A DNA stretch of 64,000 bases from Terfezia claveryi (taxonomy: Eukaryota; Ascomycota; Pezizomycetes; Pezizales; Pezizaceae): positions 1-64,000 of the forward strand of contig WHUX01000023.1 of assembly GCA_015179025.1 (NCBI GenBank), in the 5' to 3' direction. The notes beneath the pieces were generated by a model. It searched no databases. It was not told the origin of the DNA and saw only the letters and a list, made by a program, of their open reading frames with translations. Made by a program: the position numbers and the translations under genes. The stretch's first letter is position 1, and each line of letters starts with the position of its first letter. Shown piece by piece: positions 1 to 10,569 of this stretch.

Positions 1-2600
1 AGGAGCATGATAGGTAGACTTAGCATGCTTACAAACATGGCAGTTCTGTATATACTGCTTCACCTCCTTCGATTAGTCAATCCACATATATTGCCTAGTT
101 AGCAGCTCTAATATTTTAGCTACCCCAGAATGACCTACAGCTAGGATGTCATGGTATTCCTTAATCAGCTACATCCGCAACTCCCTTTTAGGTATATAGA
201 GCCAATCTAGGTGGTATAGGAGGCCATCCTGAGTGGTGTACTCAGCTAGGGAAATCTTGGTGTGACGGCGCTGTCTAGACTCCACTGTGGCGATTATATC
301 CTTAACCAGGTCGTCCTCCACATATGCTCATCGTATCCGCAGAAAGAGATCTGCTCTGCAATTCGCTTCAGCTTTAGCATTAGCATGGCTATTAGCCGCC
401 AGGTTGAGATTTTCAGGTTTCAGTACCACCTAATTTTGGTACTTCAGCCTTTCATCCCCCCCTTTAGGGAGATCTCCTGATCTCCTGGTTAGTGCATCCG
501 GCTTACCTCCAGCTTTCCAGGCCGATACTTGATCTTGAAGTTGAATAGAGATAAGAACTCTAACCACTTAGTCTACCATCTGTTCGGCAGCTTAGTAGTG
601 GTGAAGTACTTAAGATTTTTATGATCAGATAGTACTTCGATGATCCCCTTGGCTGACTCCAGGTGAGGCCTTCATTCCTCAAAAGCTCAGACAATGGCTA
701 TTAATTCCTTATCCTAAATCTCGTAATTACACTCTGTCGGAGAGTGCTTTTTAGAGAAATAGGCCACCGGGTAGAGGACTCCATTGATATACTGGAACAG
801 GATTCCGGTAGAGACATAGTCGGAGGCATTCGTTTCCACGATACACTTGCTATTGGGATCAAAGTGAGCCAGTATGGGTACTGAGCAGAAGCCTTTCTTA
901 AGGTTCTGGAAGGTGGATTGGGCTTCTGGACTCCAGTAGAATTACCGGTCCTTTTTGGTTAGGGCTGTGAGGGGGGCTACGATCTTGGAATATCCTAGAA
1001 TAAACCGTCGGTAAAAGTTGGCGAATCCCAGGAAGGCCTGAACATCCTTAACATTTGCTGGGATTTCCCATTCCTGAACAGTGGTGACCTTGGCAGGGTC
1101 CATTCTAATACCTTCCATAGTAATGATCAACTCTAGATACTTAACCTCCTGTACATGGAACTCACATTTCTTAGGCTTAAGGTACAACCCAGCTTGCTCC
1201 AACTTCTCCAATACCTGCTGGACATGAATCTTATACTCTACCAGGGTATCTGAATAAATCAAGATATTATCAAGGTAAGCCATGCAGAACACATCCAAAA
1301 AGTCCCGTAAGGTGTCATTGATAAAGTGCTAGAAGGAGGCAGAGGCGTTGGTTAGGCCAAAGGGCATGAAGTTGTACTTAAAGTAGCTGTAACGTATTTG
1401 GAAGGCTGTTTTCCACTCCTCTCCTTCGGCGATCCATATCAGGTTGTATGCCCCTCGCAAGTCCAATTTGGTAAACCATTTTACCTTGTAAAGCCTGACT
1501 AATGTCTCCTAGATTAGAGGTAGAGAGTATCTGGTTTTGACCATTATTTCGTTCAGGCCACAATAATCAACATACAACTAAAGGGAGCTATCCAATTTCT
1601 TCACGAACAGCACTGGAGCACCTACCATGAAGGAGCTATAGTGAATGAAGCTCTTATTGAGGTTTTCTTTCAAATACTTCTTTAAGACTTCTAGCTCTGC
1701 ATGGGACATTCCATAGAAGGGCCCATAAGGGGGGGTCTTACCCTCTATCAGTGGAATAGTGTGGTCATAAGGCCGGTGGGGTACAAGCTTTTCTGCAGCC
1801 TTCTCTGAGAACAGGTCGATAAATTCGTGGCATTTGTCCAGTACCATGGACTTCCACTCCTCCTTGGGCCTCATTTTATAGATCTCCAAGTTTACCTTAT
1901 ATATGGACAGGGTATGTGCCTTCAGCTTGTGCCTTCTAGTAAGGTAAGCGAAGGCCCCTGCCTCGATATAGCTGACATTTAGAGGTTTTTGGGGAATAGG
2001 GGGAACAGGGGGAATAGTGGTATTGATGTGTGCGAGTGGGTATACTACTTGGGTTAGGTGGATTATTGGGGGTGGTAGCACACATAGCCCAGTAATGGTG
2101 GCCTTCGGATTCCTGCAGTGTTTTTTGCAGTAAGGGCTATTGAACTGCAGAGTGTAAGAGCTAAAGCTGACCAATACATCGTGCATTCTAAGCTATAGGA
2201 TTCTGAGCACAATCGGGTATTTTAGCTTGGTGACAAACATAGGAAGGCTCTCAGAATGGTTACCAATCTGAGTAGGGGAGCAGGTAATGTCGGTGATGGC
2301 TCTAGAGGAGATGGGTCGACCATCAATGACATCTAAAACATGGGGGGTTCAGAGCTTGGACATGGGTATAGAGAATTTACTGACAAAGGCCTAGCCAATA
2401 AATGCAATTCCTAAAGCTCCGTAATCTATAAGTGCTGATATATTGATTGTTCTATCATTGATTCTAAGGGAGATAGATATAACAAAATGCTCACTAAATA
2501 AGCCAGATTTGTCAATAGAAGTGGAGGAAACAGAAAATGTAGATAAAGACAAAGATAGATGGCCTGGGGCAGGTCCCTTGCTAGTGTTAGTAACTAGGTA
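1..2600 (-). pseudogene. pol: pol of element A (protease, RT, RNase H, part of integrase)
   Basis: Broken polyprotein read from about 2600 down to base 1. The protease-like region lies at about 2550-2160. It is followed by a proline-rich linker and the RT entry segment (about 1860-1580). The RT core and its active-site block are at 942-1298, where the usual YLDD reads YLDN, so a catalytic aspartate codon is lost. RNase H covers roughly 480-940, and the linker and integrase zinc region run off the left edge. Stops interrupt every few hundred bases and the frame shifts at least once. Compared with elements B, C and E the domain order is the same, so this is decay rather than rearrangement. No working product is expected. 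Confidence 0.88.
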
Positions 2601-3603
2601 AGGGACAGGGCTTTTCTCTACTCATCAACCTCCTTGATCCTGGATTTGGAGATGGCGTGGGTGGCTATCAAGTGGTTTTTGCGGAGGGGACATGCCACAA
2701 TAAAATAGTCTCCTTTTCCACATGCTATACACAGCTCGTTCATTCATAGCGATCTCTCTCCTCCTAGGTTAACCATAGCCTACCTGCAGATAGGTTCATA
2801 AGTGCGGCACCACCTGCTACGAGAGAGAGGTGTGCGAGTCTGTTGATGGGCGTAGTAGGTTGTTGGGTGCATGCTGCTGCTGGGAAGCTTGTTCGAGGGT
2901 TCGAGGTTAGGAAGGTTTTTAGGAGAGCTCTGAGGGCCGCTGTTTGCTGTTCCACCTACCTGGCTTACTCAATAAGTTCCTCTAAAGTCTTGGTTAGCGG
3001 GCAGTAGATCAAAGTCTTTTTCAGCACGAAAGTAAGCCCATCTTTGAACTGATCTAGTTTGGCTTCATCATTCCAATTGAGCTCCACTGCTAACTTAGAA
3101 AACTCAGCAATATAGGCTGACAGTTCGTTATGTTTTTGCTTGAGGTCTCATAGGGCCCTACTGGCAGTTCCTTTAGGATCCGGGTCTCCAAAGGCTTGGT
3201 TCAGGATTGCCATTAGTACTAGGATGTCTACTAGATCAATCCCCATAGCCTTGTCGAAGGGCTGTACCTGGTCTATGGCCTTACCCTCCAGTAGGTTATA
3301 GATGTATGAGAGCTGGTGGTAGACAGTGGGGAACTTCACTGAGTCCCCAGAGAGTTTTATCTGCACAGAGTTTTTCCATGCTCGTAACCGGTCCTGGTCC
3401 CCATTAAACTTGGGTGGGGTGGGTAGGTCTTGTATTTTCTAGTTTTTTGGACCATCGGTCAGGTCCAAAGCACGAGTCAGTTTCTGAATGGTTATCCTGT
3501 CCTCTACTGCATCTTCTCGGAGAAGGGTTATTTCATCTTTGGCTTCTCAGATTCACCTTTTGGCTTTCTGAAGGTCTGCTCCTTGTTGTTTACCAACGGC
3601 ATA
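2600..3603 (-). pseudogene. gag: gag of element A, 3' part
   Basis: The capsid-like segment (LLEGKA, then AFGDPDPKGTASRAL) at 3148-3366 matches the gag of elements B-E, which read LLEGKA and AFGDP at the same place. The C-terminal basic and proline-rich part continues to about 2600. The zinc knuckle region near 2700-2760 is damaged by stops and a shifted frame. The first part of the gene is 120 nt at 9870-9992 beyond the insertion of element B, beginning at an ATG whose complement is 9990-9992. The product would have been the nucleocapsid/capsid protein of the virus-like particle. Confidence 0.85.
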
Positions 3604-4193
3604 TGTAACAACCAGCTCTCTTTACCGTTGTTATTGTTATTGATGTTGCCTAGTACCGGGTTGTGTTTTGAGAGTCGTACCACTTTCGGTAAAACTGTCA
3701 AGGGTTCCCTATCTCGGAACCTTATTCTGTTATCGGCCTTGGGCCAACATGCATATATATCTCCTTACTCTCGCACTCACGTTAGATCCCCATCCAACAT
3801 CTTGTATACCCAATATAGGACCTTACTTCTCTCAGCACTTGGACACCCCCCTTGTGCACATCCTTATCTCGTACAAACAACTCTGCAGCACAACTGCCTC
3901 CCTTTGACACACGCGGCAACCACTTCCACATGTCTCTTGTCCTTACCTCTTGCCTTCTGAACATCCTGCCCCCCTGACATTGTCTGTGACATCCGTGACA
4001 GGTGTCCATGACAAACCTAGTTTTCCTAGTTATACACGTAGTGTTCCTACATGAGTATTACCCTAGGCCTGCCCTTGCCTTGCCCCTATCTTTTCCCTAG
4101 ATCACACACGTAGCACTCCTACCTGTGCGATTCCCCCTTGCCTCTGCCCCGGCGTACCCCTTGGTCGCCTTGTCCCCCGGAGCCCACATTATA
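3604..4193 (+). repeat. 5' LTR of element B
   Basis: 590 bp, beginning TGTAACAACC and ending CCCACATTATA. It matches the right LTR at 9274-9864 along its length. A TATA-like sequence lies at about 3753-3760, and ATCCAACAT, the predicted transcript start, at 3792-3800. The outer base next to it is the end of the GCATA duplication. Confidence 0.95.
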
Positions 4194-4207
4194 CTATATT
4201 GGATCCT
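4194..4207 (+). promoter_or_regulatory. Primer-binding site of element B, probably self-primed
   Basis: Two bases after the LTR end comes ATATTGGAT (4196-4204). Its complement, ATCCAATAT, matches eight of nine bases of ATCCAACAT at the predicted start of the transcript (3792-3800). In elements C and D the nine bases match perfectly. I recognised no match to a tRNA 3' end. The pairing is inferred and has not been shown biochemically. Confidence 0.6.
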
Positions 4208-4229
4208 TTGGACCAACTGGTATGCAGTC

Positions 4230-5414
4230 ATGTCAAGAGTAGCTCTCCTACCACCCACCGTCAGGTTCCAGACCTGAAGAAACTCCCCTATACCCTCAGG
4301 CCCAAACGAATTGAATGCCTATTGTCGAGAAATCATTGACATCTTTGAGGCCATAGATGCTATCTGGGCTGAACTCGGCAATAGCCTGGCCATGGCTGAA
4401 CGAAAGCTGAGATCCGTCAACGAAGAGATCATGGTCCTCCAGACGGATCTTGACCATGTGAACCTTATTCTAGCCAACAAACAGACTATGGTCCAAAACG
4501 TCAGCCATGCTCTAGGAAACCTCGCAATACCAACAGTAGCCAGTAGCAACAAGACCGAAAGCATTCCGACTCCCCCCAAGTTTAATGGGGACCGGGTTCG
4601 TCTACGAGCCTGAAAGAATGCAGTCAACCTCAAGCTAAATGGAGACTCTGCCAGGTTCCTGTCTGAACAATATCGACTGGCATACGTTTTCACCTTGTTG
4701 GAGGGGAAAGCTTGTGACCAGATCCAGCCCTATGTCCTTGAAACAGGAATCAAGCTCAATGATATCTTGGCCCTTTTCACAATCCTGGATAGGGCGTTCG
4801 GGGACCCCAATGCCATTGGCACTGCCAGTAGGGCCCTCCGAGCCTTCAGGCAGAAAAACATCGATCTGTCCATTTATGTGGCAGAATTCTCAAGACTGGT
4901 GGTAGAGGTCTGATGAAACGACTAGGCTAAGTTCGAGCAATTCCAGGAGGGGCTCAGTAACGAGCTCCAACAGGCCATGGTTACCCTCCCTAAGGTTGAT
5001 ATCCTCGAGGAGTTGATCGACTAGGCCTTCATAGTGGAGCAACGAATAGCCAGGTTACGCCACCGACCGGCCTTCCAACCGACCACCCACCCAGCTCAAC
5101 AACAGCAGCAGCAGCCGAACACCAAGCCAGCCCAATCCCCTACGAGCAACAAGCCAGTACACTCCTCACTGGTGCCAGAAGGTCCTGCCCCTATGGATTT
5201 ATTCTCGGAAAGGCCTCGATTGACGCAGGAGGAATGGGATAGGTGTAGGGATAAAGGCCTGTGTATTGCATATGGAAAGGTGGACTATTTTATTGCAGCC
5301 TGTTCTCTCCGGAAAGCTCGCTCCCTGGCTGTCTACGCCATTTCCCCGACCGACACTCCAGTACCTCGGATCGAGGAGGTGGACGAGTCGGGAAAAGCCC
5401 TGTCCCTTACCTAG
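4230..5414 (+). pseudogene. gag: gag of element B
   Basis: Starts at ATG 4230 (MSRVALLPPTVRFQT) and ends at the TAG at 5412-5414, about 394 codons. In-frame stops occur near 4275 and 4612, around 4910, and near 5021. The first half contains a predicted coiled coil (about 4350-4520), then the capsid-like segment with LLEGKA and AFGDP. A glutamine- and proline-rich stretch precedes the nucleocapsid. The zinc knuckle reads CIAYGKVDYFIAAC, so one cysteine and the histidine of the CCHC set have become tyrosine; element E keeps the intact form. The -1 frameshift heptamer lies just before the stop. Confidence 0.88.
5390..5396 (+). promoter_or_regulatory. Programmed -1 frameshift heptamer, gag to pol (element B)
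   Basis: G GGA AAA in the gag frame, 15 nt before the gag stop codon. A -1 slip moves ribosomes into the frame that carries protease, RT and integrase. The same heptamer in the same place is present in element E (complement 25361-25367). Elements C and D have one-base variants, TGGAAAA and GAGAAAA. No downstream stimulatory structure was worked out. Confidence 0.72.
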
Positions 5415-8400
5415 TTGCTGACACTAGTAAGGGTCCTATTCTGGGTCATTTGTCTTTGTCATCTTTTTCTGTTCCTGCATCTATATCTGTTGATGAATCT
5501 TGCTTGTTTGGTGAGTATTTTGTAGTACCGATAACTGTCAAGTTCAATGATAAAACAGTGGTTACATTAGCTCTCATAGATTGTGGTGCTTCAGGAATAG
5601 CATTCATTGACCAGACCTTTATCAGTAAAAACTCTATATCAACCTCGAAACTCAATACCCCCTACCTTCTCGACATTATCGATGGCTGCCCCATTTCTTC
5701 CGGAGCTATCACCGACCTTGCCTGCCTACCCAGTACCATTGGAGACCACTCAGAGAGTCTCCCCATGTTCGTAATCAAGCTTAAATACCCAATTGTTCTG
5801 GAGATCCCATGGCTCCAGATACATGATGTCTCCATCAACTTTGGCTCTTACACCTTAAATTTTAATAGTGGGTATTGCAAGAGGCACTGTGGTGCCCCAC
5901 GGAGTGCCATTAAGGGATTATGCGTACTACCACCCCCGATAGAGGATCCCACCTAGGTAGTACACTAGACCATATATATCAATGTTGACAATCCACCTGT
6001 TCCTGTTCCCCCTTTTTCCCCAATATTCCCCACTCCCCCAAAACCTGTAAATGTTAGCTTTATTTATGCAGGGGCTTTCACTTACCTTACTAGGAGGCAC
6101 AAGCTGAAGGCACATACTCTTTCCATATATGAGGTGAACCTGGCAATCAACAAGACAAGGTCTAGGGAGGACTGGAAGTCTATGGTCCCAGAAGAATACC
6201 ACGAGTTTATTGATTTGTTCTCAGAAAAAGCTGTGGAAAAGTTGGTGCTACACCAACCATATGACTATACAATCCCCCTAGTGGAAGGAAAGACCCCACC
6301 ATACGGCCCACTCTATAGAATGTCCTGGCTGGAATTAGATGCCCTGAAGAAGTACCTGGAGGAAAACCTCAACAAGAGCTTCATTCAGCACAGCTCTTCC
6401 CCAGCTGGAGCCCCTGTACTATTCGTGAAGAAATCAGATGGTTCAATTCGGTTATGCATGGACTATCGTGGTTTGAATGAGATAACGGTAAAAAATAGAT
6501 ACCCGTTGCCCCTGATCCAGGAGACATTAGCCAGGTTGTCAAAGGCTAAATGGTTTACCAAATTGGACCTGAGAGGGGCCTATAAGTTGGTATAGATTGC
6601 CAAAGAGGAGGAGTGGAAAACTGCCTTCCGGACATGATATAGCTACTTCGAGTATAATGTGATGCCCTTCGGTCTAACCAATGTACTGGCCTCCTTCCAG
6701 CACTTTATCAACAACACCTTGCGGGACTTTCTGAATACATTCTATACAGCTTATCTGGACGATATCTTCATATACTCTGATTCACTTGCAGAACATAGGA
6801 TCCATGTCCGACAAGTATTAGAGAAGCTGGAACAAGCTGGGTTATACCTCAAGCCCGAAAAATGCGAATTCCATGTTTAAAAGGTGAAGTACTTGGGCTT
6901 GATCATAACTACGGAAGGTATTAAAATGGACCCTGCCAAGGTTGCGGCAATCCAAGAATGAGAAATCCCTGCCAATCTGAAGGATGTACAGGCCTTCCTG
7001 GGTTTTGCTAATTTCTATCGCCAGTTTATTCTGGGTTATTCGAAAATTGTGGCACCTCTAACAGCCCTGACCAAGACCAAGATGGAGGCTGGAATACCGA
7101 AGAAGGCTTTTCAGTAGAATCCAGCAGCTTAGGCCACTTTTGAGGACCTCAAGAAAGCCTTCTGTTCAGCTCCGATCCTAGCCCGCTTCAATCCCGATAA
7201 AGAATGCATTATTGAAACTGATGCCTCCGACTACGTCTCCGCTGGAATACTGTCTCAAAATGATTATAATGGTATCCTCTACTAAGTGGCATACTTCTCA
7301 AAAAAGCACTCCCCGGCGGAGTGTAATTATGAAATCTATGATAAGGAGTTAATGGCCATTGTGCAAGCATTCGAGGAGTGGAGGCCATACCTGGAGTCAG
7401 CCAAGGGAATTATTGAGGTACTGTCCAATCATAAGAACCTTGTGTATTTTACTACTACCAAGCTGCTTAACTGGTGGCAGGCTAGGTGGTCAGAGTTCCT
7501 CTCCTGGTTCAACTTTAAGATCAAATACCGGCCAGGAAAGGCTGGTGGGAAACCGGATGCTTTGACTAGGAGATTAGGAGACCTCCCTAAAGGGAGGGAT
7601 GAAAGGCTAAAATACCAGAATCAGGTGGTATTGAAGCCCGAAAACCTTGATCTGGCAGCCAATACCCTTGCTGAAGTGGAAGCTGACCTCCGACAGCTAG
7701 TGAAACAGGATTACGAAGAAGACCCCCTGGCCAAAGATATCATCACTGCAGTAGATTCCAGCCACCGCCGCCACCCCAAGATTTCCCTGGCCAAATGTAT
7801 TGTCCAGGAGGGTATCCTTTATCACCTCGAACGGCTCTATGTACCAGAAGGAGAGCTACGCCTGTGATTGATCAAGGAACACCACGACAGCCTGGTTGCA
7901 GGTCACCCTAAGGTGGCTAAAACGTTGGAGCTGCTAGCTAGGGAATACATATGGATTGACTAGTGGAAGAACGTGGAACAGTATATATGGAACTGCCATG
8001 TTTACAAACGTACTAAGCCTGTCCGCCACGCCCCATATGGGACCCTGAAACCTCTGAACATCCCAGATCGGCCCTGGCTGCACCTGACTATAGACTTCAT
8101 GATGGGATTGCCGGAAGATACAGGGTTCAATGCTATCCTAATGGTGGTAGACCAGTTTATGAAGATGAGGCATGTTATACCTTACCGGGATACCTGCTCT
8201 GCTCTGGAGTTAGCCAACCTCTACCTCAATAATGTATTCTGGTACCATGGCCTCTCTGAATCAATTGTGTCCAACTGTGGGCCCCAGTTTACTACAGAAT
8301 TCTGGCAAGCCTTCTGCAAACTTCTTGGGATCAAAGTTCGTCTGTCAACAGCTTACTACCCCCAGACGGATGGCCAATCGGAGAGGATGAACGCCATTAT

Positions 8401-9142
8401 GGAGTAGTATCTGAGGGCTTTCGTCAATTACCAGCAGGACAACTGGGTTTCGTTGCTGGCGACCTGCGAATTCGCCACCAACAACCAGTTCTCGGAGTCC
8501 TCGAAAACCTCTCCCTTCCTGACCAATTACAATTGGCACCCCTGATTCATGGATACCTTAGCACCTCTGTAGAAAGCCCATCCCCCGGCTAAGGAATTGG
8601 CAGCTGGAATCGCTGAACTTCACTGTACCCTGAAGGCTAAGCTAGGATATGCCTAGGCCAGGCAAGCAGAATATGCCAACGAATCATGGTTGCCAGCCCC
8701 AAGGTACCAGCCTAGAGACAAAGTATGGCTTTCTAGCTGACACTTCTAGACAGAATGGCCCTCCCGTAAGCTGGATCACAAGTTTCTAGGTCTCTACGAG
8801 GTGTTAGCATCTGTGGGCACTCATACTTACTGACTGAGGTTTCTTAGGGAGATCAAGCGCTATCCAGTCATTCATGTCTCGGAGATCGAGCCAGCCACCG
8901 ACGATCCCCTTCCAGGGCAAAAGCACCCCCCACCTCCTTCCGTAGTGATTGCAGGTGAAGAGGAGTGGAAGGTTGAGGAGATACTGGACTCCAGGAAGTG
9001 CTATGGATGAGTTCAGTACAAGGTCAAATGGTTAGGGGACGAGGAGACTACCTGGCAACCAGTAGAGGATCTGGAAAATGCCCCTGACCTGGTCACCCTA
9101 TTCCACCAGTGTTACCCTCTCAAGCCTCATCCAGCTGAATAA
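5391..9142 (+). pseudogene. pol: pol of element B: protease, RT, RNase H, integrase, chromodomain
   Basis: One frame (the -1 frame relative to gag) runs to the TAA at 9140-9142, broken by about 20 stops. The protease has ALIDCGASG (about 5571), followed by a proline-rich linker. RT (about 6134-7000) keeps VMPFGLTN and YLDD. RNase H is at 7130-7560. Integrase begins with the zinc region near 7880-7990. Its core carries IDFM (first aspartate), then SNCGPQF, where canonical Ty3/Gypsy enzymes have SDRG, then QSERMN with the glutamate. The chromodomain region (about 8950-9090) ends with TWQPVEDLENA. Reading through the stops gives an ordinary chromovirus pol; as it stands it cannot be translated whole. 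Confidence 0.9.
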
Positions 9143-9273
9143 TATTTTTATCTTGTCTTCGTTGATTTGGAGTTGGAGTTATAATTGTTGTTTTTGTTGT
9201 TGTCAGGTTGTTTTTACTATTATCATGCCCAGGCCTTCATGTCGCTGGAGCTCTTGCTTAAAGAGGGGGATAG

Positions 9274-9864
9274 TGTAACAACCGTCTCTCTTTACCATTG
9301 TTATTGTTATTAATGTTGCCTAGTACCGGGTTGTGTTTTGAGAGTCATGCCACTTTCAGCATGACTGTTGAGGGTTCCCTATCTCGGAACCTTATTCTAT
9401 TATTGGCCTTAGGCCACCATGTATATATATCTCCTCACTCTCTCACTTATGTTGGATCCCTATCTAACATCTTGTATACCCAATATAGGACCTTACTTCT
9501 CCCAGTGCTTGTGCACCCCTCTTGTGCATATCCTTGTCTTATACAAATAACTCTGCAGTACAGCTGCCTCCCTTCGACACATGCAGCAACCACTTCCGCA
9601 TGTCTCTTGTCCTTGCCTCTTGCCTTCTGAACATCCTGCCCACCCTGATATCATCCGTGACATCCATGACAGGTGTCCGTGACTAGCCTAGTTTTCCTAG
9701 TCACATACATAGCGTTCCTACGTGTGTGTTACCCTAGCCCTGCCCTTGTCTTGCCCCTATCCTTTCCCTAGATCATACACGTAGCGCTCTTACATATGCG
9801 ATGCCCCCTTGCCACTGCCCCAGTGTACCTCTTGGTCGCCTTGTCCCCCGGAGCCCACGTTATA
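9274..9864 (+). repeat. 3' LTR of element B
   Basis: 591 bp, beginning TGTAACAACC after the polypurine tract and ending CCCACGTTATA. The target duplication GCATA follows at 9865-9869. Differences from the left LTR are mostly C/T and G/A. Confidence 0.95.
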
Positions 9865-9869
9865 GCATA

Positions 9870-9992
9870 AGTATCTGTGAATATTTTGATCAGAGTTTAT
9901 CAGTATACTAATATTTCTGTCAGGTCTGATGGGATTGGAGTCACTCTCCAGGCTGCGAATTTATTGGTGAGTAGTGGAGTGTTCATAGACAT
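9870..9992 (-). pseudogene. gag: gag of element A, 5' part
   Basis: Reading the minus strand from 9992 gives MSMNTPLLTNKFAAWRVTPI and onward. This lines up with the gag N-terminus of element C (MMSTNIILPTNRFAAWRATP). A stop follows after a VY pair, at the same point as in element C, probably from a CGA to TGA change. It was separated from the rest of gag by the insertion of element B. Confidence 0.8.
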
Positions 9993-10023
9993 CGTATTGG
10001 TTGGTCTGAAAGATCCAACGTAG

Positions 10024-10569
10024 TATAACAACGGCTCTAGGGACAAGGCAACCAAGAAGTACGCTGGGGCAAGGGCAAAGCTAGAGTAACATACACATAG
10101 GAATGCTATGTGTGTGACTTAGAGAAAAAGGCTAGGACAGGGGCAAGGGCAAGGGCGAGAGAGGCACATGGGAGTAGTAGTAGATAGCAGAGCTGCAGAG
10201 ACAAGGCAAGGCAAGGCAAGGATAGGAGGTTCACAGGGTGGGCAGCAGGGCTGTAGAGATGAGGTGAGACAAGGAGGTGCACAAGGGAGATGTACCAACC
10301 TAGAGGGAAGCAAGGCCCTGTATTGGATATACAAGACATTGGATAAGGATCCAACAACAGTATGAGGGACAGGATCTATATATACATAACTCTATCAGGG
10401 TAAGAAGGAAATAAGCTTCCTAAGATCCCTATCTCGGAAGCCAAGCAAGGTAACAATAACAATAACATATCACCTGCGATCGTAGGTGATGACAAAGATA
10501 ACAATGGTAATAACCTATCACCTGTGATCGCAGGTGATGGCGAGAACAACTAAGAATATAGTTGTGACA
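10024..10569 (-). repeat. 5' LTR of element A
   Basis: The 546-bp LTR is bounded on the plus strand by TATAACAACGG (decayed from TGTAAC) and GTTGTGACA. The predicted primer-binding site, complement at 10013-10021, lies 2 nt inside the element. A TATA-like run is near 10378-10386. ACATTGGAT at 10336-10344 is the complement of the predicted transcript start. Two 22-nt near-palindromes (10469-10490 and 10517-10538) lie in U3. TCATT at 10570-10574 is the candidate target duplication, but its partner is outside the window. Confidence 0.88.

Larger units (their letters stand above)
3604..9864 (+). mobile_element. Element B: full-length chromodomain Ty3/Gypsy element nested in A
   Basis: Complete 6,261-bp element with two LTRs (590 and 591 bp), a 5-bp target duplication GCATA (3599-3603 and 9865-9869), gag, pol and a polypurine tract (AAAGAGGGGGA at 9260-9270) just before the right LTR. 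The LTRs differ at many positions, mostly transitions, so it is not a recent insertion, although it is younger than element A which it interrupts. The chromodomain after integrase places it with the chromoviruses. It is inactive because of numerous stops in gag and pol. Confidence 0.95.
1..10569 (-). mobile_element. Element A: Ty3/Gypsy retrotransposon, split by element B
   Basis: This is a decayed LTR retrotransposon read on the minus strand. Its 5' LTR is 10024-10569, its gag start is at 9992, and gag and pol continue leftward to base 1, so the 3' LTR lies outside the window. Element B (3604-9864) sits inside gag, and the GCATA at 3599-3603 recurs at 9865-9869. Removing B rejoins gag: the gag N-terminus at 9870-9992 resembles the gag start of element C. 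Many stop codons and frameshifts make it non-autonomous. The order gag, protease, RT, RNase H, integrase defines Ty3/Gypsy. The chromodomain end is not visible here but is present in the sister copies. Confidence 0.92.

Noticed and set aside
53..480. Possible independent plus-strand genes inside the retrotransposon regions
   Set aside because: All are antisense shadows of gag and pol reading frames.
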